Shown here: positions 18,064-26,951 of the stretch, piece by piece
Position numbering within the stretch: position 1 is the first letter of the stretch
How the letters are laid out: each line of letters begins with the position of its first letter
NCBI RefSeq assembly: GCF_018919205.1
Contig: NZ_JAHLQN010000001.1
Coordinates: forward strand, 3,092,308 to 3,156,307
Direction: 5' to 3'
DNA: 64,000 bases
Origin: Dysosmobacter acutus
GTDB taxonomy: Bacteria; Bacillota; Clostridia; Oscillospirales; Oscillospiraceae
Notes under the pieces: model-generated
Told to the model about the DNA's origin: nothing
The model's input: only the letters and a program-made list of their open reading frames with translations
The model's database searches: none
Translations under genes and position numbers: made by a program

Positions 18064-18505
18064 CTGCACGCTTCCCCCGCTCGATGCACTGAGCGGCCCC
18101 CACGCCGTGGCCATTGTGGAATGCCCGGACTGCATTGCCTGCAATCCATGCAGCACGGTCTGCAAATTCGGCGCCATCACCACCGCGTCCGTGGAGGACA
18201 TCCCGGTCATTGACTACGAAAAATGCAGAGGCTGCGGCATGTGCGTTCAGATCTGTCCCGGCCTTGCCATCTATATGATGCGCCTCAGCGGCGATAAGGC
18301 TGAGATCACCATCCCCTATGAATTTCTCCCCTTCCCCGGCCCAGGCGACACCGTGGATGTGCTGGACCGCGAGGGCAGGAGAATCTGCAAGGGCACCGTG
18401 CTGCGCACCATCTCCCGGGAGAAGTCCATCGGAGACACCCCCACGGTCACGTTCGAGGTCGATGCCGCCATGGCCGCCGAGGCCCGCGACATCTCCTTCG
18501 CCTGA
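18056..18505 (+). CDS. 2[4Fe-4S] ferredoxin-like subunit
   Basis: 149 residues with two cysteine clusters: Cys23, 26, 29, 32, 36 and Cys57, 60, 63, 67 (CxxCxxC...CP), giving two 4Fe-4S sites. The C-terminal half (about 80-149) is a non-cysteine beta-rich extension. It probably relays electrons from the flavin subunits to a cellular acceptor. An overlapping start with the previous gene indicates translational coupling. Confidence 0.85.
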   Translation: MSNCTLPPLDALSGPHAVAIVECPDCIACNPCSTVCKFGAITTASVEDIPVIDYEKCRGCGMCVQICPGLAIYMMRLSGDKAEITIPYEFLPFPGPGDTVDVLDREGRRICKGTVLRTISREKSIGDTPTVTFEVDAAMAAEARDISFA

Positions 18506-18526
18506 TGCGGAGAAAGGAGTGCGAAT

Positions 18527-18808
18527 ATGGATTCGAAAGACGTAATCATCTGCCGGTGCCACGACATCACCGAGCAGGACGTGCGGGACGCCATCCGCGG
18601 CGGGTTTGACGAGCTGGAGCTTCTGCGCCGCTATCTCCACCTGGGGATGGGGCCCTGCCAGGGCCGCGTCTGCATCAGCATGGTTCAGCGGATTTTACAG
18701 GAGGAAACCGGAAAGCCCATCGATCAGATCGGCTTCCCCACTGTCCGGCCTCCCATTTCCAATATGCCGGCAAAGCTGCTGGCATTCAAAGAGGAGGTGT
18801 CCAAGTGA
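18527..18808 (+). CDS. BFD-like [2Fe-2S] protein (HcnA/SoxD-like small subunit)
   Basis: 93 residues with the BFD-type pattern Cys9-x-Cys11 and Cys44-x4-Cys49, and 'CRCHDITEQDVRDAI' at the start. Such small subunits accompany HcnB-like and opine/proline dehydrogenase complexes. Its end overlaps the next gene's start by four bases. Confidence 0.88.
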   Translation: MDSKDVIICRCHDITEQDVRDAIRGGFDELELLRRYLHLGMGPCQGRVCISMVQRILQEETGKPIDQIGFPTVRPPISNMPAKLLAFKEEVSK

Positions 18809-19953
18809 AGACTGCGGAATACGTTGTGGTGGGCGGCGGCATCATGGGGATGTCCACTGCCTACAACCTGGCGAAAAAAGGCGCGAAAAACGTGGTGCTG
18901 CTGGAGCAGAAGTATATCGGCTACGGCTCCTCCGGCCGCAACGGCTCCGGTATCCGCCAGCAGTACGGCCGGCCGGAGCGCGTGGTCATGGGCCGGGAGG
19001 CGGTAAAGCTCTGGTGCGGACTCAGCGAGGAACTGGGCCACGAGTGCGGCTTTGTCCAGAGCGGATACGCCTACGCCCTCTATGATGAGGACTGGATCGA
19101 CCGCTACAAGGGCTTTGCCGCCATGCACCGCTCCCTGGACGTTCCCACCCAGGTGATCTCCGCCCAGGATCTCAAGGAGATCGTCCCCCTGTTCAACACG
19201 GAGGGCGTCATCGCCGCCACCTACTGCCCCACCGACGGCAAGGCCGACCCCTTCGGCACCCTCTGCGCCTATATGATCGGCGGCAGACGCCTTGGCGTGG
19301 AGTACATGCAGTACACCCAGCTCTTAGGCGCCAGGCTGCTGCCGGGCGGGGACTGGCTTCTTGAAACCAGCAAGGGGCAGATCACCGCTGCCAATTTGAT
19401 CGTCACCTCCGGGTCCTGGAGCTGTCTGATCGGAGACATGGTGGGCGAAAAGATCCCCGTGGTCCCCTATGTGGAGGAGGTCATGGTCACCGAGCCGGTG
19501 GAGCCGGACTCTATCAAGCCCCTTCTGAACCTGAAGTCTCCAAGGTACAACGACTTCTGGCTGACCCAGACCACCGTCAACGGCGGCGTCATCTTCGGCT
19601 GGGGCCACGCCCAGTTTGCCACCGACGACCGTCCCACCTATGACATGACCACCAGTCAGGCCTACGCCCAAATCGACGCCTGGAACCTGGTGCGGGCCTT
19701 CCCCTCCTTTGCAAACGTCAACATTGTCCGTCACTTCTCCGGCTTCTACGACGTGACGCCGGACCGGGAGCCCATTCTCTCCCGGATCGGCTCCAATCGC
19801 TTCTACGCGGGCCTGGGCTGCTCTTTTATGCACGGCCCCATCGGCGGCCAGGCGCTGGCGGAGCTGATCCTGGACGGGAAGATAACCTGTGTCTCTGAGG
19901 AATTCTGCAGCATTGAGCGGTTCAAGCATCCCGTCGAAATTGTGGCGTACTGA
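18805..19953 (+). CDS. FAD-dependent amine/amino-acid oxidoreductase (DAO family)
   Basis: 382 residues of the D-amino-acid-oxidase fold, beginning 'EYVVVGGGIMGMSTAYNLAKKGAKNV' in two short motifs (Rossmann GGGIMG), and ending with a glycine-rich FAD-binding segment 'GCSFMHGPIGGQALAEL'. It resembles sarcosine oxidase beta, HcnC and L-proline or D-hydroxyproline dehydrogenase catalytic subunits. It is probably the substrate-oxidising subunit of the complex formed by the four genes 16633-19953. Confidence 0.88.
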   Translation: MKTAEYVVVGGGIMGMSTAYNLAKKGAKNVVLLEQKYIGYGSSGRNGSGIRQQYGRPERVVMGREAVKLWCGLSEELGHECGFVQSGYAYALYDEDWIDRYKGFAAMHRSLDVPTQVISAQDLKEIVPLFNTEGVIAATYCPTDGKADPFGTLCAYMIGGRRLGVEYMQYTQLLGARLLPGGDWLLETSKGQITAANLIVTSGSWSCLIGDMVGEKIPVVPYVEEVMVTEPVEPDSIKPLLNLKSPRYNDFWLTQTTVNGGVIFGWGHAQFATDDRPTYDMTTSQAYAQIDAWNLVRAFPSFANVNIVRHFSGFYDVTPDREPILSRIGSNRFYAGLGCSFMHGPIGGQALAELILDGKITCVSEEFCSIERFKHPVEIVAY

Positions 19954-20032
19954 TTTCTTTTTTCCTCACACCCCTTGTCTCTCTCGCCCCTCCTCTCTCC
20001 CTCACGCCCCTTGTCTCTCAGGGGCGGCCTCC

Positions 20033-20071
20033 AAAAAAATTCCCGAATGCATCTGCATTCGGGAATTTTTT
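20033..20071 (+). terminator. Terminator of the ALDH/symporter/dehydrogenase operon
   Basis: AATTCCCGAATGCA and its complement form a perfect 14-base stem around TC, flanked by A and T runs so that it can act on both strands. Confidence 0.9.
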
Positions 20072-20245
20072 CACACACTGAGCGCAAAGGCGCGCCTGCC
20101 TGGTGCGCACCCGCTGCAGTGGTGGCATTTTCTCAGCTTTCCTGGTATGCTGGATCAAGTGTCCGGACCCGCACCACAGCGCACAAAAAGTCAAGCGCAA
20201 TTTCACCGAAGCTGATAGACTCATTGATACGGAGGGACTTGGAAT

Positions 20246-21127
20246 ATGGATTGGATTACAGGGATCCAGCGGGCGCTGGACTACACGGAGGCGCATCTGA
20301 CGGAAAAAATCGACTACACCGCGGTGGCGAGGCAGGCCTGCTCGTCCACATTTCACTTCCAGCGGATGTTCACCATGCTCTGCGGGTTTTCGCTTGGCGA
20401 CTATATCCGGATGCGCCGCCTGTCCCTGTCGGCGGAGGAGCTGACACGCACCGGCGGCAAGGTCGTCGACATCGCCCTCAAGTACGGCTACGATACCCCG
20501 GAGAGCTTTTCCCGGGCGTTCACGCGCTTCCACGGCATCTCCCCCACCGACGCCCGGCGGGGCGGGACTGTCAAATCCTTTTCCAGGCTGTCCGTAAAAT
20601 TAATTCTATCGGGAGGCAGCACCATGGACTACAGAATTGAGAAAAAAGAGCCGTTTCAGCTCATCTGTAAAAAAAAGCAGGTCACAAAGCCCCAGGGGGA
20701 AACCGCCGCAGCGGATATCTCGCCCTTCTGGGCCCAGTGCCAAACCGACGGCACCATCGAGGAGCTCTGCCGGTGCGGCCGGTTTGACACCTTCGGCGGG
20801 ATTCTTGGAGTCTGTTTTTCCAGCGAGATGGCGGAGTCCGGATTTCCCTACGGCATTGGCGCGGAGTACGGCGGCGTCCCCTCCAGTGCCAAGGGGCTGG
20901 ACATTTTGGACATCCCCGCCCACACCTATGCGGTCTTTCAATGCAGAGGCAGGATGCCCGACGCGTTCACAGAGGCCTACCGGCGGATTTGCACGGAGTT
21001 TTTCCCCCAGAGCAACTATGTCTATGGCAACGGAGTCGAACTGGAGGTCTATCCTTCCGCCGAAGTGCAGGACCCCAACTACACCTGCGAGATCTGGATT
21101 GCCGTCAACGAAAAGGAGCAGCGCTGA
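20246..21127 (+). CDS. AraC-family regulator with C-terminal GyrI-like effector domain
   Basis: 293 residues. Residues about 5-105 are an AraC DNA-binding domain with two helix-turn-helices ('YTAVARQACSSTFHFQRMF', 'VVDIALKYGYDTPESFSRAF'). Residues about 130-290 match the GyrI-like small-molecule-binding (BacR/Rob C-terminal) domain. The GGAGGG site is nine bases before the ATG. This architecture is known in drug- and metabolite-responsive regulators. It sits between the dehydrogenase operon and a convergent LysR gene. Confidence 0.9.
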   Translation: MDWITGIQRALDYTEAHLTEKIDYTAVARQACSSTFHFQRMFTMLCGFSLGDYIRMRRLSLSAEELTRTGGKVVDIALKYGYDTPESFSRAFTRFHGISPTDARRGGTVKSFSRLSVKLILSGGSTMDYRIEKKEPFQLICKKKQVTKPQGETAAADISPFWAQCQTDGTIEELCRCGRFDTFGGILGVCFSSEMAESGFPYGIGAEYGGVPSSAKGLDILDIPAHTYAVFQCRGRMPDAFTEAYRRICTEFFPQSNYVYGNGVELEVYPSAEVQDPNYTCEIWIAVNEKEQR

Positions 21128-21168
21128 CCATGCCGGAGCGCGGCAGCAGCCGGAGCTCATAAGTGCTT

Positions 21169-21206
21169 GGAGGCAGGGACACGTGAGTTCACGTGTCCCT
21201 GCCTCC
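21169..21206. repeat. 18-base perfect inverted repeat between convergent regulator genes
   Basis: GGAGGCAGGGACACGTGA, two bases, then its exact complement. It lies between the ends of the AraC-type (+) and LysR-type (-) genes. It lacks a T run on either side. It may work as a two-way transcription stop or be a small mobile palindrome. Confidence 0.65.
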
Positions 21207-21218
21207 AATTGGCGCATC

Positions 21219-22109
21219 TTACCCGTCCCCGGCTTTCCGGCGCACCAGATTGATGAACTTCTCCATATTGGGCGTACAGGAGTCAAACTTGTTCCACACC
21301 ATCACCCATTTGTAGTCCTCCTGGCCAAACCGGATTTCCCGATAGTTGAAAACCTCCTGATCGATCAGCTGGATCCCCGATATGGGGCAGACCACCACGC
21401 CCTGCGCCGCCCTCATGAGGAAGATGGCGCTGGTCAGAGTGGTCCAGGTGGCGGAGAGCCAGGGAGACACCCCCCAGGCGTTGAGCCAGCGGATGATATC
21501 GCCTGTCTGGAGGTTGTTGGCCGGAAGGAGCAATGGCAGGTCCGCCAGTTCCGCCTGGGTGACCGGCCCCGTCCGCTCTGCCAGGGAGCTGCTCCTTGGA
21601 AACAGCACCACCCAGGGCTCCGCGTCCAAAACCACATGCTGGTAGAGGGCCATGGACACCGGCTCCTTTACAAAGGCGATCTCCAAAAGGCCCTTGTTCA
21701 GCCGCTCCAGCAGCTCCGCCGAGGTCCCGGCGCTCCAGGTGTGCAGCATGATCTCCGGGTTCTCGCCGCGATACTCTGCAATCCATCCCGGCAAAAAGGA
21801 GACGGAGACCGATTCCAGCATGCCGATGCTGAGGGTCCCTCTGGTGGCGTTCCTGATCTGGCGCATCTCCCCCACCGTCTGATCCATAAGCCTGGTGATC
21901 TCGTAACCCCGGTTCAGAAGGTACCGGCCGGCGTCGGTGAGATACAGCTTTTTCTTCCTCCGCTCAAAGAGGTCCACACCCAACTCCTCTTCCAGCTGCC
22001 GCAGCTGACGGCTCAGGTGCGGCTGCGCGATATTCAGCTTTTTCGCCGCCTTGGAGATGTTCTCCTCCTCCGCAATGGCGATAAAGTGTTCCAGCTCCCG
22101 TTTGTCCAA
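21219..22109 (-). CDS. LysR-family transcriptional regulator
   Basis: 296 residues. The N-terminal winged helix-turn-helix (residues 1-60: 'ISKAAKKLNIAQPHLSRQLRQLE') and a periplasmic-binding-like effector domain (about 90-290) are complete. It lies downstream of the amino-acid ABC transporter on the same strand, separated by a hairpin terminator, so it may regulate that transporter or the opposite operon. Confidence 0.93.
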   Translation of the reverse strand: MDKRELEHFIAIAEEENISKAAKKLNIAQPHLSRQLRQLEEELGVDLFERRKKKLYLTDAGRYLLNRGYEITRLMDQTVGEMRQIRNATRGTLSIGMLESVSVSFLPGWIAEYRGENPEIMLHTWSAGTSAELLERLNKGLLEIAFVKEPVSMALYQHVVLDAEPWVVLFPRSSSLAERTGPVTQAELADLPLLLPANNLQTGDIIRWLNAWGVSPWLSATWTTLTSAIFLMRAAQGVVVCPISGIQLIDQEVFNYREIRFGQEDYKWVMVWNKFDSCTPNMEKFINLVRRKAGDG

Positions 22110-22224
22110 GGTCTTTCCCTCCTGCCGCTAAGCACATTGTGCCGCTCCACACTACAGCTCAGTATATAACAATTTTCTCTCTCAAACAACAAAGATGGAA
22201 TACTATTTTTCGTCCGGATGAGAA

Positions 22225-22259
22225 ACGCTCCCCTCGCGCTGCCGCGCGGAGGGGAGCGT
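22225..22259 (-). terminator. Terminator after the ABC transporter operon
   Basis: The stem ACGCTCCCCTC / GAGGGGAGCGT is followed on the minus strand by a weak TTTCTC tract. It lies about 40 bases after the ATPase stop. Confidence 0.65.
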
Positions 22260-22300
22260 CGCTTATGAAATTCTATGCGTGGGAATACATCGTATGTGCC

Positions 22301-23023
22301 TTACAAAACTTTTGCAAGAAAGCTCCGTAGCCGCTCGCTCTCAGGGTGGTCAAAGAGCTGGCGGGGCTCGTTCTGCTCCACGATGTGGCCCTCATCCATA
22401 AAGAGGACCCGGCTGCCCACCTCGCGGGCAAAGCCCATCTCGTGGGTCACCACCACCATGGTCATGCCCTCCCTGGCCAGCTGCTTCATGACCTCCAGCA
22501 CCTCGCCCACCATCTCCGGGTCAAGGGCCGAGGTGGGTTCGTCAAAGAGCATGAGCTTGGGCTTCATGGCCAGGGCACGGACAATGGCGATGCGCTGCTT
22601 CTGCCCGCCGGAGAGCTGGTTGGGATAGGCGTCGGCCTTATCTGACAGGCCCACCCGGCCCAGCAGTTCCACCGCCTCGGCGTCCGCCTCCTCCGGCTTC
22701 ATCAGGCCGGTACGGACCGGGGCCAGGGTGATGTTTTTCCGGATGGTCATATTGGGGAAGAGATTGAAATGTTGGAACACCATGCCCATCTGGCGGCGCA
22801 CTTCGTCGATGTTGACCTTGGGATCCGTAATCTCGCTGCCGTCGAAGGTGATGGTGCCGGCGGTAGGGGTCTCCAGCAGGTTCAGACACCGCAGGAAGGT
22901 GGACTTTCCGGACCCGGAGGGGCCGATGATCACCACTTTTTCACCAGGTGCGATGTGCTCGGAGATGTCATCCAACACAAGGTGGTCCCCAAAGGACTTG
23001 GAGAGGTGTTTAACGTCGATCAC
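22301..23023 (-). CDS. Polar amino-acid ABC transporter, ATP-binding protein
   Basis: 240 residues with Walker A 'GPSGSGKST', signature 'LSGGQKQR', Walker B 'LMLFDEP' and switch His in '[10 protein letters not shown]', all as in GlnQ/HisP proteins. It overlaps the permease gene by 14 bases. It powers uptake of a polar amino acid at the cytoplasmic membrane. Confidence 0.95.
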   Translation of the reverse strand: MIDVKHLSKSFGDHLVLDDISEHIAPGEKVVIIGPSGSGKSTFLRCLNLLETPTAGTITFDGSEITDPKVNIDEVRRQMGMVFQHFNLFPNMTIRKNITLAPVRTGLMKPEEADAEAVELLGRVGLSDKADAYPNQLSGGQKQRIAIVRALAMKPKLMLFDEPTSALDPEMVGEVLEVMKQLAREGMTMVVVTHEMGFAREVGSRVLFMDEGHIVEQNEPRQLFDHPESERLRSFLAKVL

Positions 23024-23771
23024 TTTGACGCAGCCTCCTTTCCAGCTTGCCCAACAGGTAGGTGAAGATCATCACCAGCACCAGGTAAATGGCGGCCGCC
23101 CCGAAGAGGGGGAACATCTGCTCATAATTGCGGTTGGCAATGCCCCTGGCGGCGTATAGAAGCTCCTTGCCGCCGATGACGGTGAGCAGCGAGGTATCCT
23201 TGAGCAGCATAATGAACTCGTTGCCTAAGGAGGGGAGAATGGCTTTGACGGCCTGGGGAATGACAACAAAGCGCATGGTGTCAAAATAGTTCAGCCCCAG
23301 GGAGCGGCTGGCCTCCGCCTGTCCGCCGTCCACAGCCATCAGCCCGCCCCGGATGATCTCAGAGACGTAGGCGCCGGAGTTGATGCCCAGGCCGAACACA
23401 CCCACAGCGGTGGCGTTGCGGCTCCAGGTGAAGACCACAAACATCCAGATCATCAGCTGAAGCATCATGGGCGTACCCCGGATCACCGTGACATACACCT
23501 TGGCCGCGGCGTTAAAGAGTCCCAACACAGGGTTGCGCCGGCCGGGACGCTGCTGATCATGGGCGGTGCGGATGATCGCCACCAAAAGCCCCAGCGCCAC
23601 GCCCAACAGCAATGCCAGGGCGGTGGCCAAGAGAGTGGTGCCCACTCCGGTTATGTACTGCTGCCACCGGTCCTCCTGCAAAAAGGCCCGGTAGAACTTC
23701 AAAAAGAAGTCCTGCCAAGCGGTGAGGTCCCCGGCCGCAATGGCGGAATACTGCGAGAAGAGTTGCTCCAT
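23010..23771 (-). CDS. Polar amino-acid ABC transporter, permease (HisM/GlnP type)
   Basis: 253 residues with five or so membrane helices and the cytoplasmic EAA loop '[22 protein letters not shown]' split as residues around 170-192. An unusual polar N-terminus of about 40 residues precedes the first helix. One permease gene is present, so the transporter likely uses a homodimer. Confidence 0.93.
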   Translation of the reverse strand: MEQLFSQYSAIAAGDLTAWQDFFLKFYRAFLQEDRWQQYITGVGTTLLATALALLLGVALGLLVAIIRTAHDQQRPGRRNPVLGLFNAAAKVYVTVIRGTPMMLQLMIWMFVVFTWSRNATAVGVFGLGINSGAYVSEIIRGGLMAVDGGQAEASRSLGLNYFDTMRFVVIPQAVKAILPSLGNEFIMLLKDTSLLTVIGGKELLYAARGIANRNYEQMFPLFGAAAIYLVLVMIFTYLLGKLERRLRQSDRR

Positions 23772-23800
23772 GAGGCTGCTCCTTTCCTTGGTGGAATGGG

Positions 23801-23830
23801 AAAAAGGGCGGCGCTTTGCCGCCCCTTTTT
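23801..23830 (-). terminator. Terminator-like hairpin between binding-protein and permease genes
   Basis: GGGCGGC pairs with GCCGCCC around GCTTT (both strands flanked by A/T runs). Located between cotranscribed genes it would give partial termination, raising binding-protein mRNA above permease mRNA. Confidence 0.7.
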
Positions 23831-23839
23831 ACGGTGCGA

Positions 23840-24688
23840 TTATTCCGCGGCGATGTACTTATCAAGGATGGCCTGGACGGTTCCGTCCCCGATGAGCTCG
23901 GCCAGCGCGCCGTTCACAGCCTCCACCAGAGCGGTGTTGCCCTTGGCGAAGCCGATGGCGTAGTCCTCAAGGGCGTACTCTGTGTCCAGAATGGTCAGGC
24001 CGGCGTTGGCGGCTACAAACTCCTTGGCGGGGGCGTTGTCGATGACCACGCAGTCCACCTGGTCGTTCATCAGGGCCTGGACCGCGGTGATGCCGTTGTC
24101 GTAGGGCACCACATGGTCGGCACCGTAGTCGTCGGTGCAGTAGATGTCGCCGGTGGTGCCGCGCTGGGTGCCGATGAGCTGATCGCCCAGGTTGTCCAGG
24201 GTCACATCGGAGCCCTCTTTGACAATGATGACCTGAATGCCGGTGGCATAGGAATTGGAGAAGTCCATAACGGCCAAGCGGTCCTCATCCACGGTCAGAC
24301 CGGCCATGCAGATGTCGCTCTTGCCCTGCTGGACAGCAGTCTGAGAGGCATCGAACTCCATGTCCTCAATGACCAGCTCCAGCCCTAACTTCTCCGCGAT
24401 GGCGCCGGCGATCTCCGGGTCAATGCCGATGATCTGGCCGTTGTCGTCGGTCATCTCATAGGGAGGGAACGCCGCGTTGGTGGACATAATCAGCTTGCCG
24501 GACTCCACAGTGGTGAAGGACGCTCCGCCGGAGGCGGAGCCGCTGCCGGAGGCGGAGCCGCTGCCGGAGGCGGAACCGCTGCCGGAGGCGGAGCCGCCGG
24601 CGCTGGAGGAGCCGCTTCCGCTGCTGCCGCAGGCGGCCAAAGACAGGACCGTCAGCACGGCCACCATAACTGCAAGAAACTTTTTCAT
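23840..24688 (-). CDS. Amino-acid ABC transporter substrate-binding lipoprotein (family 3)
   Basis: 282 residues. A lipoprotein signal peptide ends at 'LSLAAC' (Cys20), followed by a Ser/Gly/Ala linker of about 35 residues made of SGSASG repeats, then the family 3 binding fold starting near residue 58 ('LIMSTNAAFPPYEM'). It captures a polar amino acid outside the membrane for the adjacent permease and ATPase. The linker is encoded by an 18-base tandem repeat. Confidence 0.95.
   Translation of the reverse strand: MKKFLAVMVAVLTVLSLAACGSSGSGSSSAGGSASGSGSASGSGSASGSGSASGGASFTTVESGKLIMSTNAAFPPYEMTDDNGQIIGIDPEIAGAIAEKLGLELVIEDMEFDASQTAVQQGKSDICMAGLTVDEDRLAVMDFSNSYATGIQVIIVKEGSDVTLDNLGDQLIGTQRGTTGDIYCTDDYGADHVVPYDNGITAVQALMNDQVDCVVIDNAPAKEFVAANAGLTILDTEYALEDYAIGFAKGNTALVEAVNGALAELIGDGTVQAILDKYIAAE
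24530..24601. repeat. Four tandem 18-base units in the lipoprotein linker
   Basis: Plus-strand unit GGAGGCGGAGCCGCTGCC recurs four times with one or two changes in the third and fourth units. Each unit encodes six Ser/Gly/Ala linker residues, so copy-number change would keep the reading frame. Confidence 0.85.
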
Positions 24689-24726
24689 CTCAATCTTCCT
24701 TCTTTAAAACTCAAATTTGTACGCCT

Positions 24727-24757
24727 AAAAAAGGAAGCGTCCTTGTCGGAACGCTTT
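24727..24757 (-). terminator. Terminator-like hairpin in the leader of the ABC operon
   Basis: On the minus strand AAGCGTTCC and GGACGCTT pair around GACAA with one bulged base, then TCCTTTTTT. It lies downstream of the promoter and about 40 bases before the lipoprotein start, so it could attenuate transcription. Confidence 0.6.
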
Positions 24758-24774
24758 CTTTAGGAGCAAAACTA

Positions 24775-24803
24775 AGGATAGCATTCCGGGGTTGCAAAGT
24801 CAA
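24775..24803 (-). promoter_or_regulatory. Promoter of the amino-acid ABC transporter operon
   Basis: TTGACT and TATCCT on the minus strand, separated by exactly 17 bases. Confidence 0.65.
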
Positions 24804-24954
24804 TAGTTTGCCGGAAAAAGATGCATAAATATTTGCATCGATTCAGTTCGTTCCAGTGGCATTCTATATAAATTCCAAGGGTTTTTCTGTATTTTCCCAT
24901 GTTTTATACTGCAAAAATGAATATCTATTGAATATTAATCCGCATTATGCATAC

Positions 24955-24980
24955 AAAAAAGGAGGCCGCGGCCTCCTTTT
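24955..24980 (-). terminator. Terminator of the Na/Pi cotransporter gene
   Basis: The palindrome GGAGGCCGCGGCCTCC lies directly after the stop codon and is followed on the minus strand by six or more T; the opposite strand also has a T run. Confidence 0.85.
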
Positions 24981-24987
24981 TCTTCAC

Positions 24988-26748
24988 TCAGTGCACGGCC
25001 GGGAGTTCCGGCAGCTTGTATTTGTTCAGATAGCTCTGGACGTTGGTGGTGAATTCCTCGCCGGTCTTGATATCCTGAAGATAAGCGTGGGGATTCAGCC
25101 CGGTCTGCTCCGTCTCCAACACACAGATGGCCAGGTTGGAACAGTGGTCGGAGATGCGCTCGTAATTGGTCAGCAGGTCGTTGAGCACAAATCCTAACTG
25201 TATGGTGCATTTTCCCCGCTGGAGTCGGTTGATGTGGCGCATCCGGATCTCCTCGATCAGCTGGTCGATCACCTCTTCCAGCGGCTCCACTGTGGAGGCC
25301 ATGGCACAGTCGCTGGTCTCAAAGGCCTTAACCGTCAAATTGAGAATCTCCACCAAGGCGTCGGTGAGCACCTTCAGCTCCGCGTTGGCCTCATCGGAGA
25401 AGGTGAGCTGCTTTTCATGGAGCTCCCTGCCCGCCTCCATGATGTTGAGGGAGTGGTCGCCGATGCGCTCAAAATCCCCAATGGAATGGAGCAGCTTGGA
25501 GGCGGAGCGGCCGTCGGCCGCGGAGATGCCCTTTCGGGACGCCTCCACCAGATAGCCGCCCAACCGGTCCTCGTAGATATCTAATTTGTCCTCGTTTTCC
25601 GTAATCGTGGCGTCCCGGGCACTCTGATAGTCAGAAAGCTGGTCAATGGCCATCAGCACATTGTCCCGGGCCAGCTCCCCCATCTGAATGGCCAAGCTGC
25701 CGCACTCGGCCACGGCAACGGCGGGAGTGCGGATCAGCAGCGGATCCAGGAAGGCCACCGTGTCGGTGCCGGACTCGCTGCGCACCAGGATGGTTGCCAG
25801 CTTTTCCAGCTGGTGGGCAAAGGGCAGCAGTATGGCGGTCGTCGCCACATTAAACACCGTGTGGCAGAAGGCCACACCCACCGCGTCGATGGGCGCGTCC
25901 ACAAACTCAAACCGGACGATGCCGTGGGCAATGTAAAAGATCGCCAGACAAACCACTGTGCCGATCACATTGAAGGAGATGTGGACCGCCGCCACGCGGC
26001 GGGCGTTGCGGTTGACGCCGATGGAGGAGAGCAGGGCGGTGACGCAGGTGCCGATGTTCTGTCCCATGATAATGGGGATGGCCATGCCGTAGGAAATGCT
26101 CCCGGTCAGGGCCAGCGCCTGCAAAATGCCCACAGAGGCCGCGGAGCTCTGAATGATGCCGGTGAAAACCGCGCCCACCAGCACACCCACCAGCGGGTTG
26201 CGGAAGGCCGTCAGGATGCTGGCAAACTCCGGCATGTCGGCCAGCGGGCTGACCGCGTTTTTCATCAGGTCCATGCCGTACATGAGCACGGCAAAGCCCA
26301 GCATGATCCGACCGATGTCCCGACGCCGCTGCTGTTTCGAGGACATGAGCAAAATTACGCCGGCCAGGGCCACAAGCGGTGAGAAATTCTCCGGCTTGAG
26401 CATTTCCACCAGCATATTTTCACTTTGGATGCCGGTCAGGGACAAAATCCACGCCGTCAGCGTGGTTCCGATGTTGGAGCCCATGATAACGCCGATGGTC
26501 TGCCCTATCTCCATAACGCCGGAGTTGACCAGACCCACCAGCATGACCGTCATGGCGGATGAGGACTGGATGGCAATGGTGATGCCCGCGCCTAAAAGCA
26601 GGCTTTTCAATGGGTTGGAGGTCATCTGTTTCAAGGTGCGCTCCAGCCGGCCGCCGGCCATTTTTTCCAGGCTGTTGGACATGGTGTTCATTCCGTACAG
26701 GAAAAACGCCAGCCCTCCGCAGAGGGAAAAAATAGAGAAAATATCCAT
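24988..26748 (-). CDS. Na+/phosphate cotransporter (NptA/PNaS type) with PhoU domain
   Basis: 586 residues from the ATG with GAGGAG six bases upstream; a start seven codons earlier has no site. Residues about 1-320 hold two inverted membrane repeats, each with a QSS motif ('AIQSSSAMTV' and 'IIQSSAASVG'), as in Na/Pi cotransporters. Residues about 350-560 form a PhoU-like helical regulatory domain. It imports phosphate with sodium. The gene stands alone between terminators. Confidence 0.93.
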   Translation of the reverse strand: MDIFSIFSLCGGLAFFLYGMNTMSNSLEKMAGGRLERTLKQMTSNPLKSLLLGAGITIAIQSSSAMTVMLVGLVNSGVMEIGQTIGVIMGSNIGTTLTAWILSLTGIQSENMLVEMLKPENFSPLVALAGVILLMSSKQQRRRDIGRIMLGFAVLMYGMDLMKNAVSPLADMPEFASILTAFRNPLVGVLVGAVFTGIIQSSAASVGILQALALTGSISYGMAIPIIMGQNIGTCVTALLSSIGVNRNARRVAAVHISFNVIGTVVCLAIFYIAHGIVRFEFVDAPIDAVGVAFCHTVFNVATTAILLPFAHQLEKLATILVRSESGTDTVAFLDPLLIRTPAVAVAECGSLAIQMGELARDNVLMAIDQLSDYQSARDATITENEDKLDIYEDRLGGYLVEASRKGISAADGRSASKLLHSIGDFERIGDHSLNIMEAGRELHEKQLTFSDEANAELKVLTDALVEILNLTVKAFETSDCAMASTVEPLEEVIDQLIEEIRMRHINRLQRGKCTIQLGFVLNDLLTNYERISDHCSNLAICVLETEQTGLNPHAYLQDIKTGEEFTTNVQSYLNKYKLPELPAVH

Positions 26749-26951
26749 GTGCTCTCCTCGCGTTCTCATTTGTTCCGGGACATCCCGTTTGATTTCCTGT
26801 TAAACCGCATACAAATTTATTATACGATAAAATGGGGAAAAGGAAAATCTTTTCTTGCGGAAAACTTGCGGAAACTTGTAGAAAACAATCTGGTTTTTTC
26901 TCCGCTTTTCAGTCAGGTGCACAAAGCGGCCGGAGCATATGCGCACAGACG

